Of a stretch of 25,430 nucleotides of DNA, positions 15,923 through 22,477 are shown one piece after another. The translations under genes were made by a program, and so were the position numbers. Source of the stretch: JALSRK01 sp964461995 (lineage in GTDB: Bacteria > Acidobacteriota > Terriglobia > Bryobacterales > Bryobacteraceae); assembly GCA_964461995.1 (NCBI GenBank), contig CAYWXL010000060.1, positions 1 to 25,430 on the forward strand. Direction: 5' to 3'. The notes beneath the pieces are model-generated. The model saw only the letters and a program-made list of their open reading frames with translations, searched no databases and was not told where the DNA came from. Numbering within the stretch: position 1 is the stretch's first letter; every line of letters begins with the position of its first letter.

Positions 15923-17014
15923 ATGGCTCACTACCGCTCTTTACGGGACCTGGACTGGGGGCTGGTAACGCTGACCCTGGTGCTGTGCGGGCTGGGAATC
16001 TTGCAGATCTACAGTGCGACTCACGGGACGGAGTTCCGTGACGCGTGGTGGAAGCAGGTGATCTGGGTGGGGGCCGGAATCGGGATTCTGTTGCTGGTGG
16101 CGGGGGTGGACTACCACCACCTGCTGGACAGGGTCTCCTGGTTTTACGGGTTTTCCCTCGTCACGCTGGTGGCCGTTCTCCTGGTAGGGGAACGCATCTT
16201 CGGTTCCAAACGCTGGATTCCGCTCTTCGATGGATTCCGGATTCAGGTCTCGGAACCGGTTAAGGTGGTGATAATATTGTTGGTAGCACAGTACCTTGCC
16301 GGGTTGAAGTCCGACCGCCTGGAGGTGAGCGACTTCCTGAAACTGTGCGGGCTGGTGGCAGTGCCGGCCGTGTTGGTAATGCAGCAGCCGGACCTGGGGA
16401 CTTCGCTCACTTACGGAGTGATCCTCCTGGCGGGAGTGTTCCTGGCAGGGTTGCCGGCCCGGCATTGGTTGGCGATTGCGCTGGCAGGGGCGATTCTCCT
16501 GCCGGTGGGATGGAGCCTATTGAAGGATTATCAGAAGGCGCGCATATACACATTCGTGAACCCCAACCGGGATCCGCTCGGAGCCGGATACCAAGTGATC
16601 CAATCCAAGATCGCGGTTGGGTCCGGAGGGTTGTGGGGCAAGGGCGTTACGCAGGGTTCGCAAACCCAGTTGCGGTTTCTGCCGGTGCCTCACACGGATT
16701 TCTTGTTTGCCGCCTTTGGCGAAGAGCACGGCTTTGCCGGAGTCGTCTTCGCGCTGGGTTTGTATTTCTTACTGCTCATGCAGATCGTTCAGAACGCGCA
16801 ACGGGCGCCCGACCGCGCCGGCGTCTACGTCTGCATGGGCGTCGCCGCGTTGTTGTTGTTTCAGTTGCTGGTGAATGTCGGCATGGTCATCGGGCGTATG
16901 CCCACCACCGGGCTGCCGCTCCCATTGATGAGCTATGGCGGCTCCAGCACACTCGCGGTGTTCGCCATGCTGGGGCTGGTTAACAGTGTCCGGCTGCAAC
17001 GATTCGTGAATTGA
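15923..17014 (+). CDS. rodA: Peptidoglycan glycosyltransferase RodA (SEDS family)
   Basis: RodA polymerises lipid II into glycan strands during cell elongation and works as a complex with PBP2. The 363-residue protein has about ten membrane segments and the SEDS signatures FGSKRWI, PDLGTSL, GGLWGKG, VPHTDF (with the essential aspartate, D259 here), FGEEHGF, and near the C terminus GMVIGRMPTTGLPLPLMSYGGSS. The start ATG follows the PBP2 stop by 2 bases, with GGGGGAGGCG serving as ribosome binding site inside the end of mrdA. It is the last gene of the mreBCD-mrdA-rodA operon. No good terminator is visible directly after it; the long structured leader of the RNase gene follows. Confidence 0.97.
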   Translation: MAHYRSLRDLDWGLVTLTLVLCGLGILQIYSATHGTEFRDAWWKQVIWVGAGIGILLLVAGVDYHHLLDRVSWFYGFSLVTLVAVLLVGERIFGSKRWIPLFDGFRIQVSEPVKVVIILLVAQYLAGLKSDRLEVSDFLKLCGLVAVPAVLVMQQPDLGTSLTYGVILLAGVFLAGLPARHWLAIALAGAILLPVGWSLLKDYQKARIYTFVNPNRDPLGAGYQVIQSKIAVGSGGLWGKGVTQGSQTQLRFLPVPHTDFLFAAFGEEHGFAGVVFALGLYFLLLMQIVQNAQRAPDRAGVYVCMGVAALLLFQLLVNVGMVIGRMPTTGLPLPLMSYGGSSTLAVFAMLGLVNSVRLQRFVN

Positions 17015-17330
17015 AGCGATTGGACGTTGCTTCGCCAGGATTTCAGAGCAAACGGGATTTGGTTCTGATTCGAAAAGTTTTCGAGGCGGTGAGAGGAACA
17101 TCGACGGCTGGAGACGTGAGCATTCCTCCAGCGACCGTTCGCCGCCTGAGCAAGTGGGTGTGAGCGTTTGAGCAAGTCTCCGCCGCCCACTGGAACTGGT
17201 GGAACAGGGTAATGATCTGTTCCGGCGCCCGCCGGTGAGCGCTAGTTCCCGGCGGTAGATGAACCACACCCCGCAGCCTGAATCCTACCGTTGTCTTCGC
17301 TCGACCGCTTCGTAACAGCGGAGAAGGTCC
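17015..17330 (+). promoter_or_regulatory. Structured 316-base leader upstream of the RNase E/G gene
   Basis: This gap holds no gene I can support but is rich in structure. Three perfect 7-bp stems follow one another: GCTGGAG/CTCCAGC (17107-17113 with 17126-17132), GGAACAG/CTGTTCC (17201-17207 with 17217-17223) and CCGCCGG/CCGGCGG (17229-17235 with 17249-17255). A 13-base palindrome CGAAAAGTTTTCG lies at 17071-17083. TGAGC recurs five times (17118, 17147, 17161, 17169, 17236), two of them within the 9-base direct repeat TGAGCAAGT. E. coli rne is autoregulated through a long structured 5' leader; a similar role here is inference. No clear sigma-70 promoter is seen. A good ribosome binding site (GGAG, 7 bases before ATG 17331) ends the region. 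Confidence 0.45.
17147..17177 (+). repeat. Direct repeat TGAGCAAGT x2
   Basis: TGAGCAAGT occurs at 17147-17155 and 17169-17177, starting 22 bases apart, with a partial copy (TGAGCGTTT) at 17161. The spacing is about two helical turns, which would suit a protein-binding site, but no regulator can be named. Confidence 0.35.
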
Positions 17331-20153
17331 ATGACAAAAGATCTCGTGATATCAGCTAACCGCCACGAGACCAAGGTGGCGATCCTCGAAGATGAACAGC
17401 TTGTAGAGATTTATTTCCAGCGGGCCAATGAGTACTCGCTGGTCGGCAGCATCCATAAAGGCCGCGTGACCCGGGTCCTGCCCGGAATGCAGTCCGCATT
17501 CGTCGATATCGGCTTGGAGCGCGACGCTTTCCTGTACGTCTCCGATTTCTTCGACGAGAGTGAAGAGTACGAAGAGCTTCCGGGCGCCGAGAAGAAGGTG
17601 CGGAGCAAGGCCGCGGCGAAGAAGGAGAAGGAAGAAGTCGCCGAACCCCGCAAAGAGCGCCGGACGCGCCGTTCCCGCCGGCGCCGGGCCCGGCCGGAAG
17701 GACTTCCTGAGTCGAAATACGCCAGCGTAGACGCCATCGAGAAAGAAGAGAAAACCCCGGCCGAAGAAGAGCCCGTGGGCGGCATCGTACCGCTGCCGGG
17801 AGAATCCTTGGCCAAGTACGGCGGCCCAGTGCCGGTCGAGGAGGAGACGGAAGCCACTACCACGCAGTCTGACTCGGGCGCCGGCGGCGAGAAGGCGCCT
17901 GAGGACGCCGCTGAAACGCAGACCGGCGAACCACCCGAAACCGAGGCCGCGGGAGAGGGCGAGGGGTCCTCCAGCGATCAGCCCGAGAGCGCCGCCCCTG
18001 CCGCCGGCGAGGAAGATCGCCCAGCCGGCGGCGCCAGCCTCGAGGGTGGCGAGAAGCCGGCCGAGGTTCGGGCGGAAGCCGAAGCCCCTGCCGCCGCGCC
18101 GATTGAGGAGGAGTCCGCCGGCGAAGGCAAGGAGAGCGGAGAAGAGGAAGAGCCGCTGGTTTCGCCCTCCGGGGAAGACACTTCCTCCGGGGAGGCGGAT
18201 CGGGAGGAAGCCTCTGGCGAGAAGGCGGTGGAAGACGAAGAAGCCTCGGCCGAACTGCGCACGCGTGACGAGTCTCCTTTGCGCGTGGATGGCGGCCCGG
18301 AGGAGGAGCCGGAGACAGCCGGGGAGGAGAACCCCGGCGGCTCTGCTGATTCTGGGGGCCCTGCAGGAGACAGCGGTGGCTCCGGAACGGGCGATGACAG
18401 CGCCGGCGACCGCGGCTCTTCGCCCGCTGTCGGAGAGGCTGATAGTAGCGGCAAGACCGAGGAAGAAACACCTGGCGCTGAGCAGGAGACCGCTGGCGAA
18501 GAGCAGACCGAAGAGGTTACCGCCGGCGAGAAGGAAGACGATGACGACGAGGTCTTTCCCGTGCGGACCAAGTTGCTCTCGCACCGGCGGTTCGCCCGTC
18601 CGACCCGCGGCGGTCTGGAGCCGGTGGGCGAGGATCAGGAGATTCAGCAGATGATCCTTGGCCAGCTCGAGGAGCCGGCTGCAGCGACTTCCGAGGAAAC
18701 CGAGCCAGAGCGGGGCGCTGAGGAACGCAAGCGCGGTCGGCGCTCGACCCGCCGCCGCGGCCGGAACAAGAACGCCAGCGGCGGAGCGGAGAAGAACGAG
18801 GGGCAGAATGCCGCTTCCCGGGAGCCGGAGTCACGCCGCGCGCAGCGTTCAAACCGGCGCGGCCGGCGCCGCGACCGTGCGGAGGAGACGAATGGGGCCG
18901 AGGGCGGCCGTCCGAACGGCGACCGGAACTCCGGCGCTGACCGGTTCCAGCAGCCGTCGATCACCGAGCTTCTCAAGGAAGGGCAGGAGATCATCGTTCA
19001 GGTTGCCAAAGAGCCTCTCGGTCAGAAAGGCGCCCGCATCACCTCCCACATAGCGCTGCCCGGGCGGTATGTCGTTTACATGCCCACGCTCGAGCACCTC
19101 GGCGTTTCGCGCAAGATCGGCAGCATCAAGGAGCGCCAGCGCCTCCGGCGCATCTTGCAAGAGAAGCGCGAGGGCATGCCTGGCGGCTTCATCGTTCGCA
19201 CGGCTGGGGAAGGGAAGTCGGAGGAAGAAATCGCCGCCGACATGCAGTTCCTTTACAACCTCTGGCTCGACATTCGGGAAAAGGCCGAGAAAAAGAAGGC
19301 CCCGGCGCTGCTGCACCACGACCTGCAGGTGGTCGAGCGCGTCTTGCGCGATCAGGTGAACGAAGAGTTCACCAGCATCTGGGTGGATCACGAAGAAACC
19401 TACGAAGAAGTGGTCCGCTTCCTCGAGCGGTTCCAACCGGAGCTGATGAAGCGGGTGCGGCTCTACACCCGCTCCGAGCCGATCTTCGACGCTTTCAACA
19501 TCACCCAAGAGCTGGAGAAGGCCCTGCGGCCGAAGGTCTGGCTCAAGTCGGGCGGCTATATTGTCATCAACCAGACCGAGGCGCTGGTGGCCATCGACAT
19601 CAACACCGGCAAGTACGTCGGCAAGTCGAACCGCCTCGAGGACACGATTGTCAAGACGAACATCGAGGCGGTCAAGGAGATCGTCCGGCAGATCCGCCTG
19701 CGGGATCTGGGCGGCATCATTGTGGTGGACTTCATCGACATGGAGGAGCGCAAGAGCCGCCAGAAGGTGATGCAGGCGCTCGAGGAGGCGATGCGCGCCG
19801 ACCGGGCGCCGTACAAGATCCTGCAGTTCAACGACTTCGGCCTGGTGGCGATCACTCGCAAGCGGGCCAAGCAAAGCCTGGAGCGGACCCTCTGCATGCC
19901 CTGCCCGTACTGCGAGGGCGCGGCTTACGTAAAGAGCGTCGAGACGGTCCTGGGCGAAATCCTCAACGAGGCCTACAAGATGGCCGAGGCATTGGAAGGC
20001 GAGGACGTTGTGCTCCGGGTTCATCCCGACGTGGCAAAGCGCTTGAAGGATCCCCGCTCGGGCTACCTGGAAGAGCTCGAGGAGATCCTCAATCGCCCGG
20101 TGCTCGTCAAAGCGGATCCGCTACTCCACCACGAGAAGTTCGACCTGGCGTGA
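17331..20153 (+). CDS. rng: Ribonuclease E/G with a ~470-residue insertion in the S1 domain
   Basis: RNase E/G endonucleases cut single-stranded RNA in rRNA maturation and mRNA decay. The 940-residue product starts MTKDLVISANRHETKVAILE. The first S1 strands run to about residue 72 (GLERDAFLYVSDF) and resume at about 543 (ITELLKEGQEIIVQV). The core is complete: 5'-sensor region (FIVRTAGEGKSEEEI), magnesium ligands D756 (AIDINTGK) and D800 (VVDFIDM), and the zinc link C858-P-Y-C861. The D-to-CxxC distance of 58 residues equals that of E. coli RNase E. The chain ends soon after the core, so there is no C-terminal scaffold. GGAG 7 bases before the ATG supports the start. RNase E versus G cannot be decided from name alone; rng follows common usage. 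Confidence 0.93.
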   Translation: MTKDLVISANRHETKVAILEDEQLVEIYFQRANEYSLVGSIHKGRVTRVLPGMQSAFVDIGLERDAFLYVSDFFDESEEYEELPGAEKKVRSKAAAKKEKEEVAEPRKERRTRRSRRRRARPEGLPESKYASVDAIEKEEKTPAEEEPVGGIVPLPGESLAKYGGPVPVEEETEATTTQSDSGAGGEKAPEDAAETQTGEPPETEAAGEGEGSSSDQPESAAPAAGEEDRPAGGASLEGGEKPAEVRAEAEAPAAAPIEEESAGEGKESGEEEEPLVSPSGEDTSSGEADREEASGEKAVEDEEASAELRTRDESPLRVDGGPEEEPETAGEENPGGSADSGGPAGDSGGSGTGDDSAGDRGSSPAVGEADSSGKTEEETPGAEQETAGEEQTEEVTAGEKEDDDDEVFPVRTKLLSHRRFARPTRGGLEPVGEDQEIQQMILGQLEEPAAATSEETEPERGAEERKRGRRSTRRRGRNKNASGGAEKNEGQNAASREPESRRAQRSNRRGRRRDRAEETNGAEGGRPNGDRNSGADRFQQPSITELLKEGQEIIVQVAKEPLGQKGARITSHIALPGRYVVYMPTLEHLGVSRKIGSIKERQRLRRILQEKREGMPGGFIVRTAGEGKSEEEIAADMQFLYNLWLDIREKAEKKKAPALLHHDLQVVERVLRDQVNEEFTSIWVDHEETYEEVVRFLERFQPELMKRVRLYTRSEPIFDAFNITQELEKALRPKVWLKSGGYIVINQTEALVAIDINTGKYVGKSNRLEDTIVKTNIEAVKEIVRQIRLRDLGGIIVVDFIDMEERKSRQKVMQALEEAMRADRAPYKILQFNDFGLVAITRKRAKQSLERTLCMPCPYCEGAAYVKSVETVLGEILNEAYKMAEALEGEDVVLRVHPDVAKRLKDPRSGYLEELEEILNRPVLVKADPLLHHEKFDLA
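17547..18956 (+). repeat. Low-complexity insertion encoded inside the RNase E/G gene
   Basis: Residues about 73-542 are predicted disordered: Glu, Ala, Gly, Ser, Pro and Arg dominate and nearly all hydrophobics are missing. The blocks alternate: basic 107-122, strongly acidic 123-405 with a degenerate recurring (A/S)GE(E/K/D) unit, a short ordered-looking island about 407-430 (FPVRTKLLSHRRFARP), then arginine clusters 466-480 and 502-516. A second possible motif island is LPGESLAKYGG at 154-165. Reading frame and GC bias are maintained throughout, so it is translated, not a decayed sequence. Confidence 0.8.
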
Positions 20154-20163
20154 GACAGCTCAT

Positions 20164-20207
20164 GCGGACCGGCCCGGCAGTGGTTGGCGGAGCGCCGGCC
20201 GGTCCGC
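20164..20207 (+). terminator. Strong hairpin downstream of the RNase E/G gene
   Basis: The left arm 20164-20178 pairs with the right arm 20194-20207 through 14 base pairs interrupted by one bulged C (outer part GCGGACCGGC/GCCGGTCCGC), with a 15-base loop. It begins 10 bases after the stop codon. There is no U-tract (TCCAACTCACGG follows), so it is an atypical terminator or an mRNA 3'-end stabiliser. Confidence 0.55.
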
Positions 20208-20268
20208 TCCAACTCACGGCAAACTTTTCGTGCGCCGGACACGTCATACTACAAGGTATTTGCCGGTT

Positions 20269-21129
20269 ATGATGAGGACCCAACCTTTCATTCGGCTTGC
20301 GATACTGGGGCTGCTCGGGTGCGGATACCTGGCCGCGCAACCTGCCAGTGACCTGTTAGAGAAGGCTCCGCCGCACATCGATCAAGAACTCAGAAAGCGA
20401 GTGCGGTTCTTCTATCAGGCGCACGTGGACGGCAAATTCCGGCTCGCGGACCAGGTCGTCCACGAAGACAGCAAAGACGCCTTCTTCGTCGCCGACAAGA
20501 GACGCTACAAGGGTTTCGAGATCATCAAGATCGATTACGAGGAAAACTTCACCAAGGCCAAGGTCGTCGTCGCTGTCGATACGGACTTCTTCATGCCGGG
20601 CGCCGGCCGTGTGCCGGTGACCATGCCGCTGACGACGCTTTGGAAATATGACAAGGGGACGTGGTGGTGGTACGTGGTGCCCCGTTCCCCGGAAGAAGGC
20701 ATCGAGACGCCGTTCGGAATCATGAAGCCTGGCAAAGAAGTAGACCCCGCCAAAGCTTCCACGTATCAAAAGCTGCAGAACCTGCCGGGCGCCGACGTCA
20801 TACGGAGCCAGGTGAGCGTCAGCGCCACGAGCGTCACCCTCGACTGCCGGGAAGGCGGAGACTCCGGCGAGATCGTCGTGTCCAACGGGATGCCCGGCAT
20901 GGTGAAAGTGACGCTGAACGTACCGGAAGCCGAGGGCTTTTCTGCCCGCATGGAGAAGGACCGGATCCCGGCGCGGAGTGAAACCAAAGCGCTATTCTCC
21001 TGCGAGGCGAATCCAGAGCTTGCCGGCAAGAAACTCAACGGCGCCCTCATCGTTCAGCCGACCGGTCAGCGGATCCCACTGATCATTTCGTTCACCCCCT
21101 CCTCGAAAACCTCCCCGTCGAGCCGTTGA
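20269..21129 (+). CDS. Exported protein of unknown function, possible lipoprotein
   Basis: I do not recognise a named family. The start is ATG 20269 or the adjacent ATG 20272 (286 or 285 residues); the open frame reaches 20230 but the extra residues precede the signal sequence. The N terminus MMRTQPFIRLAILGLLGCGY is a signal peptide; LLGC is a marginal lipobox (C18), and cleavage near LAAQ is also possible. Residues about 30-150 look like an NTF2/SnoaL-type domain (helix RKRVRFFYQAHVDGKFRLAD, then strands with WKYDKGTWWWYVVP). Residues about 180-275 look like an Ig-like beta domain, distantly like DUF1573 (GEIVVSNGMPGMVKVTL ... LNGALIVQPTGQRIPL). No good Shine-Dalgarno is seen. The stop is 53 bases before gene A. 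Confidence 0.75.
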   Translation: MMRTQPFIRLAILGLLGCGYLAAQPASDLLEKAPPHIDQELRKRVRFFYQAHVDGKFRLADQVVHEDSKDAFFVADKRRYKGFEIIKIDYEENFTKAKVVVAVDTDFFMPGAGRVPVTMPLTTLWKYDKGTWWWYVVPRSPEEGIETPFGIMKPGKEVDPAKASTYQKLQNLPGADVIRSQVSVSATSVTLDCREGGDSGEIVVSNGMPGMVKVTLNVPEAEGFSARMEKDRIPARSETKALFSCEANPELAGKKLNGALIVQPTGQRIPLIISFTPSSKTSPSSR

Positions 21130-21137
21130 GGCGCGGG

Positions 21138-21153
21138 TTGGCACGCCACATGC
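21138..21153 (+). promoter_or_regulatory. Sigma-54-type promoter upstream of genes A and B
   Basis: The sequence is TTGGCACG, four bases, then ATGC. The -24 block matches the sigma-54 consensus YTGGCACG completely, and the -12 block keeps TGC. Exactly 10 bases separate the invariant GG (21140-21141) and GC (21152-21153), as sigma-54 requires. Transcription would start near 21165, 18 bases before the ATG I chose for gene A. It sits 8 bases after the stop of the preceding gene. I did not identify an activator site upstream. Confidence 0.45.
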
Positions 21154-21182
21154 GTTTCCGTCCGCGGGAGGTCGCGAGGCAG

Positions 21183-21581
21183 ATGAAACCCGCTGCCGGT
21201 AAAAAAGACGCAGCGCCAAGCGGACGCACGGAGGCTGACTCTCCATGTGCAAACGTAACTCAGTCGGTGTCAGCGAGTTACGAGAAATCCATCGCTTCGG
21301 CTCTGGCATGTCTCGGCTACGCTCCCGAGCAAGTGAAGGTCTCCGTCGGCGAGCAGGGGCGGCAAATGAATGTCACTCTTAACGGCGTCCGCCACTTTAT
21401 CGTCACCTTCGGGGGCGCCGGCGTGTCGGTTTCGGAGGATTTCCGGAGAGGCTCATCCGGCGGGCCGCAGAAGAATGGAGGCCGCGATCCGGTCGTCTCC
21501 ATGATCCGTTCGTTGCTCGAAGCGGGCATCAGCCCCGGCGCTGTCGCCCTCATGGAGACGCCGGGCTGTCCGGCACGGTGA
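21183..21581 (+). CDS. Uncharacterised small protein A (shares motif with protein B)
   Basis: Not recognised. ATG 21183 is preceded by GAGG and lies just downstream of the putative sigma-54 start site, giving 132 residues. The frame is open back to a TTG at 21126 overlapping the previous stop, and another ATG at 21150 falls inside the promoter motif, so both are less likely. There is no signal peptide or membrane helix. After a polar N terminus comes ALACLGYAPEQVKVSV (40-55), then RQMNVTLNGVRHFIVTF, a Gly-rich linker (about 88-101), and a second related motif SLLEAGISPGAVAL (110-123). The first motif closely resembles residues 43-58 of protein B, 53 bases downstream, so A and B probably act together. 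Function unknown. Confidence 0.65.
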   Translation: MKPAAGKKDAAPSGRTEADSPCANVTQSVSASYEKSIASALACLGYAPEQVKVSVGEQGRQMNVTLNGVRHFIVTFGGAGVSVSEDFRRGSSGGPQKNGGRDPVVSMIRSLLEAGISPGAVALMETPGCPAR

Positions 21582-21634
21582 GCGCCGAAAAAAGGGGGCG
21601 CAGGGGTATTTCCGGACCTGAGGCGAGGTGAGCG

Positions 21635-22381
21635 ATGAGTGGATTCAACAATACGGTTCAGTCCAGCCGGTTATCGGAGTTTCTGGCACAGACGGGGCCG
21701 GCGCGGCTCTCAGCGCCGCCGCAGACCGTCGGCCGCGACTTCACGAGCATGCTAGAGCGGGCGCTGGCCGAAGCGGGCTTCTCGCCCGGCGAGTACCGTG
21801 TGACCGTCGAGTCTTCCGGCGGCCGGACGGGCGGGCCAGGCCCCCGGGTGACGGTGACGTTCTTCGAAACTGCTCCCGGCCGGAACGGCGCAGCGGAGAA
21901 CGGAGCTGGCGAAGCCGGCCAGCCGAGCTACGATCCATCCACCGGGCCGCGCATCAGCCGCGACATGTGGACCGAGGCGATGCTCACCGAGGATTTGCCG
22001 GCCGAGTTGCTGCGCAATGTCCAGGATCCCTCCGAGCTGCTCCGGGCGCGGTTGGAGCGCCTCCAACAGCCCACCGAGGCGAAGGTGGTGAGCGACTACG
22101 ACGGATCCGAAGCGCCCATCAACCCATCGCTGCTCTCTACGCTTGCTCAAGCCGAGGCGGTGCGCGAGCGGCTGATCAACCTGGGACTCGCCGCAGGCGA
22201 AATCCAGGAAGTGGAAGTTTCGGGCGGCCCGTTCCGTACCGAGTGGGGCGGCGAGGAGCGGCGGATGTACACGATCAACGGGTTGAACGTCGGGCTCATC
22301 CTGGAAAAGTACGCCCGCTATCCGAAAGAGTACGCCGACCAGATGATGCTCGACGAGATCCGCCTGCTGACGGCCACCTGA
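21635..22381 (+). CDS. Uncharacterised protein B (two copies of the A-type motif)
   Basis: Not recognised. A strong ribosome binding site (GAGGTGA) precedes ATG 21635; 248 residues, no signal peptide or membrane helix. An N-terminal polar region leads to ALAEAGFSPGEYRVTV (43-58), which aligns with ALACLGYAPEQVKVSV in protein A, followed by a strand RVTVTFFE. A Gly/Ala/Asn-rich linker (about 81-105) and a helical middle (about 110-145, DLPAELLRNVQDPSELLRARLERL) follow. The C-terminal part has a divergent copy, RLINLGLAAGEIQEVEV (179-195), with RRMYTINGLNVG (209-220) matching RQMNVTLNGV of protein A. It ends 96 bases before the convergent isomerase-like gene. Likely co-transcribed with A. Confidence 0.75.
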   Translation: MSGFNNTVQSSRLSEFLAQTGPARLSAPPQTVGRDFTSMLERALAEAGFSPGEYRVTVESSGGRTGGPGPRVTVTFFETAPGRNGAAENGAGEAGQPSYDPSTGPRISRDMWTEAMLTEDLPAELLRNVQDPSELLRARLERLQQPTEAKVVSDYDGSEAPINPSLLSTLAQAEAVRERLINLGLAAGEIQEVEVSGGPFRTEWGGEERRMYTINGLNVGLILEKYARYPKEYADQMMLDEIRLLTAT

Positions 22382-22418
22382 CGATGGAGGGACTCTCGGC
22401 GATGGACGCGACGGTTGT

Positions 22419-22439
22419 CGGCGGCCGGACCGGCCGTTG
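22419..22439. terminator. Possible bidirectional terminator between convergent genes
   Basis: CGGCCG GAC CGGCCG (22422-22436) forms a 6-bp stem with a 3-base loop; two G-U pairs and one more G-C pair extend it to 22419-22439 on the plus strand. It lies midway in the 96-base gap between gene B and the convergent TIM-barrel gene. There is no U-tract on either side. Confidence 0.35.
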
Positions 22440-22477
22440 GATTCGTACGTCCGCCGCCGCGTCCACTCGCCTCACGC

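Noticed and set aside
17011..17163. A 50-codon TTG frame overlapping the rodA stop, ending VRRLSKWV
   Set aside because: Only about 56% of its codons end in G or C, no better than background, there is no ribosome binding site, and it runs through the hairpin region.
17352..18584. Long minus-strand open frame opposite the RNase E/G insertion
   Set aside because: It mirrors the Glu/Ala/Gly codons of the true gene as Leu/Arg/Gly-rich sequence; a GC-bias shadow.
18849..20024. 391-codon minus-strand open frame opposite the RNase E/G core
   Set aside because: The plus strand encodes an unmistakable catalytic core here; the reverse frame has no recognisable family.
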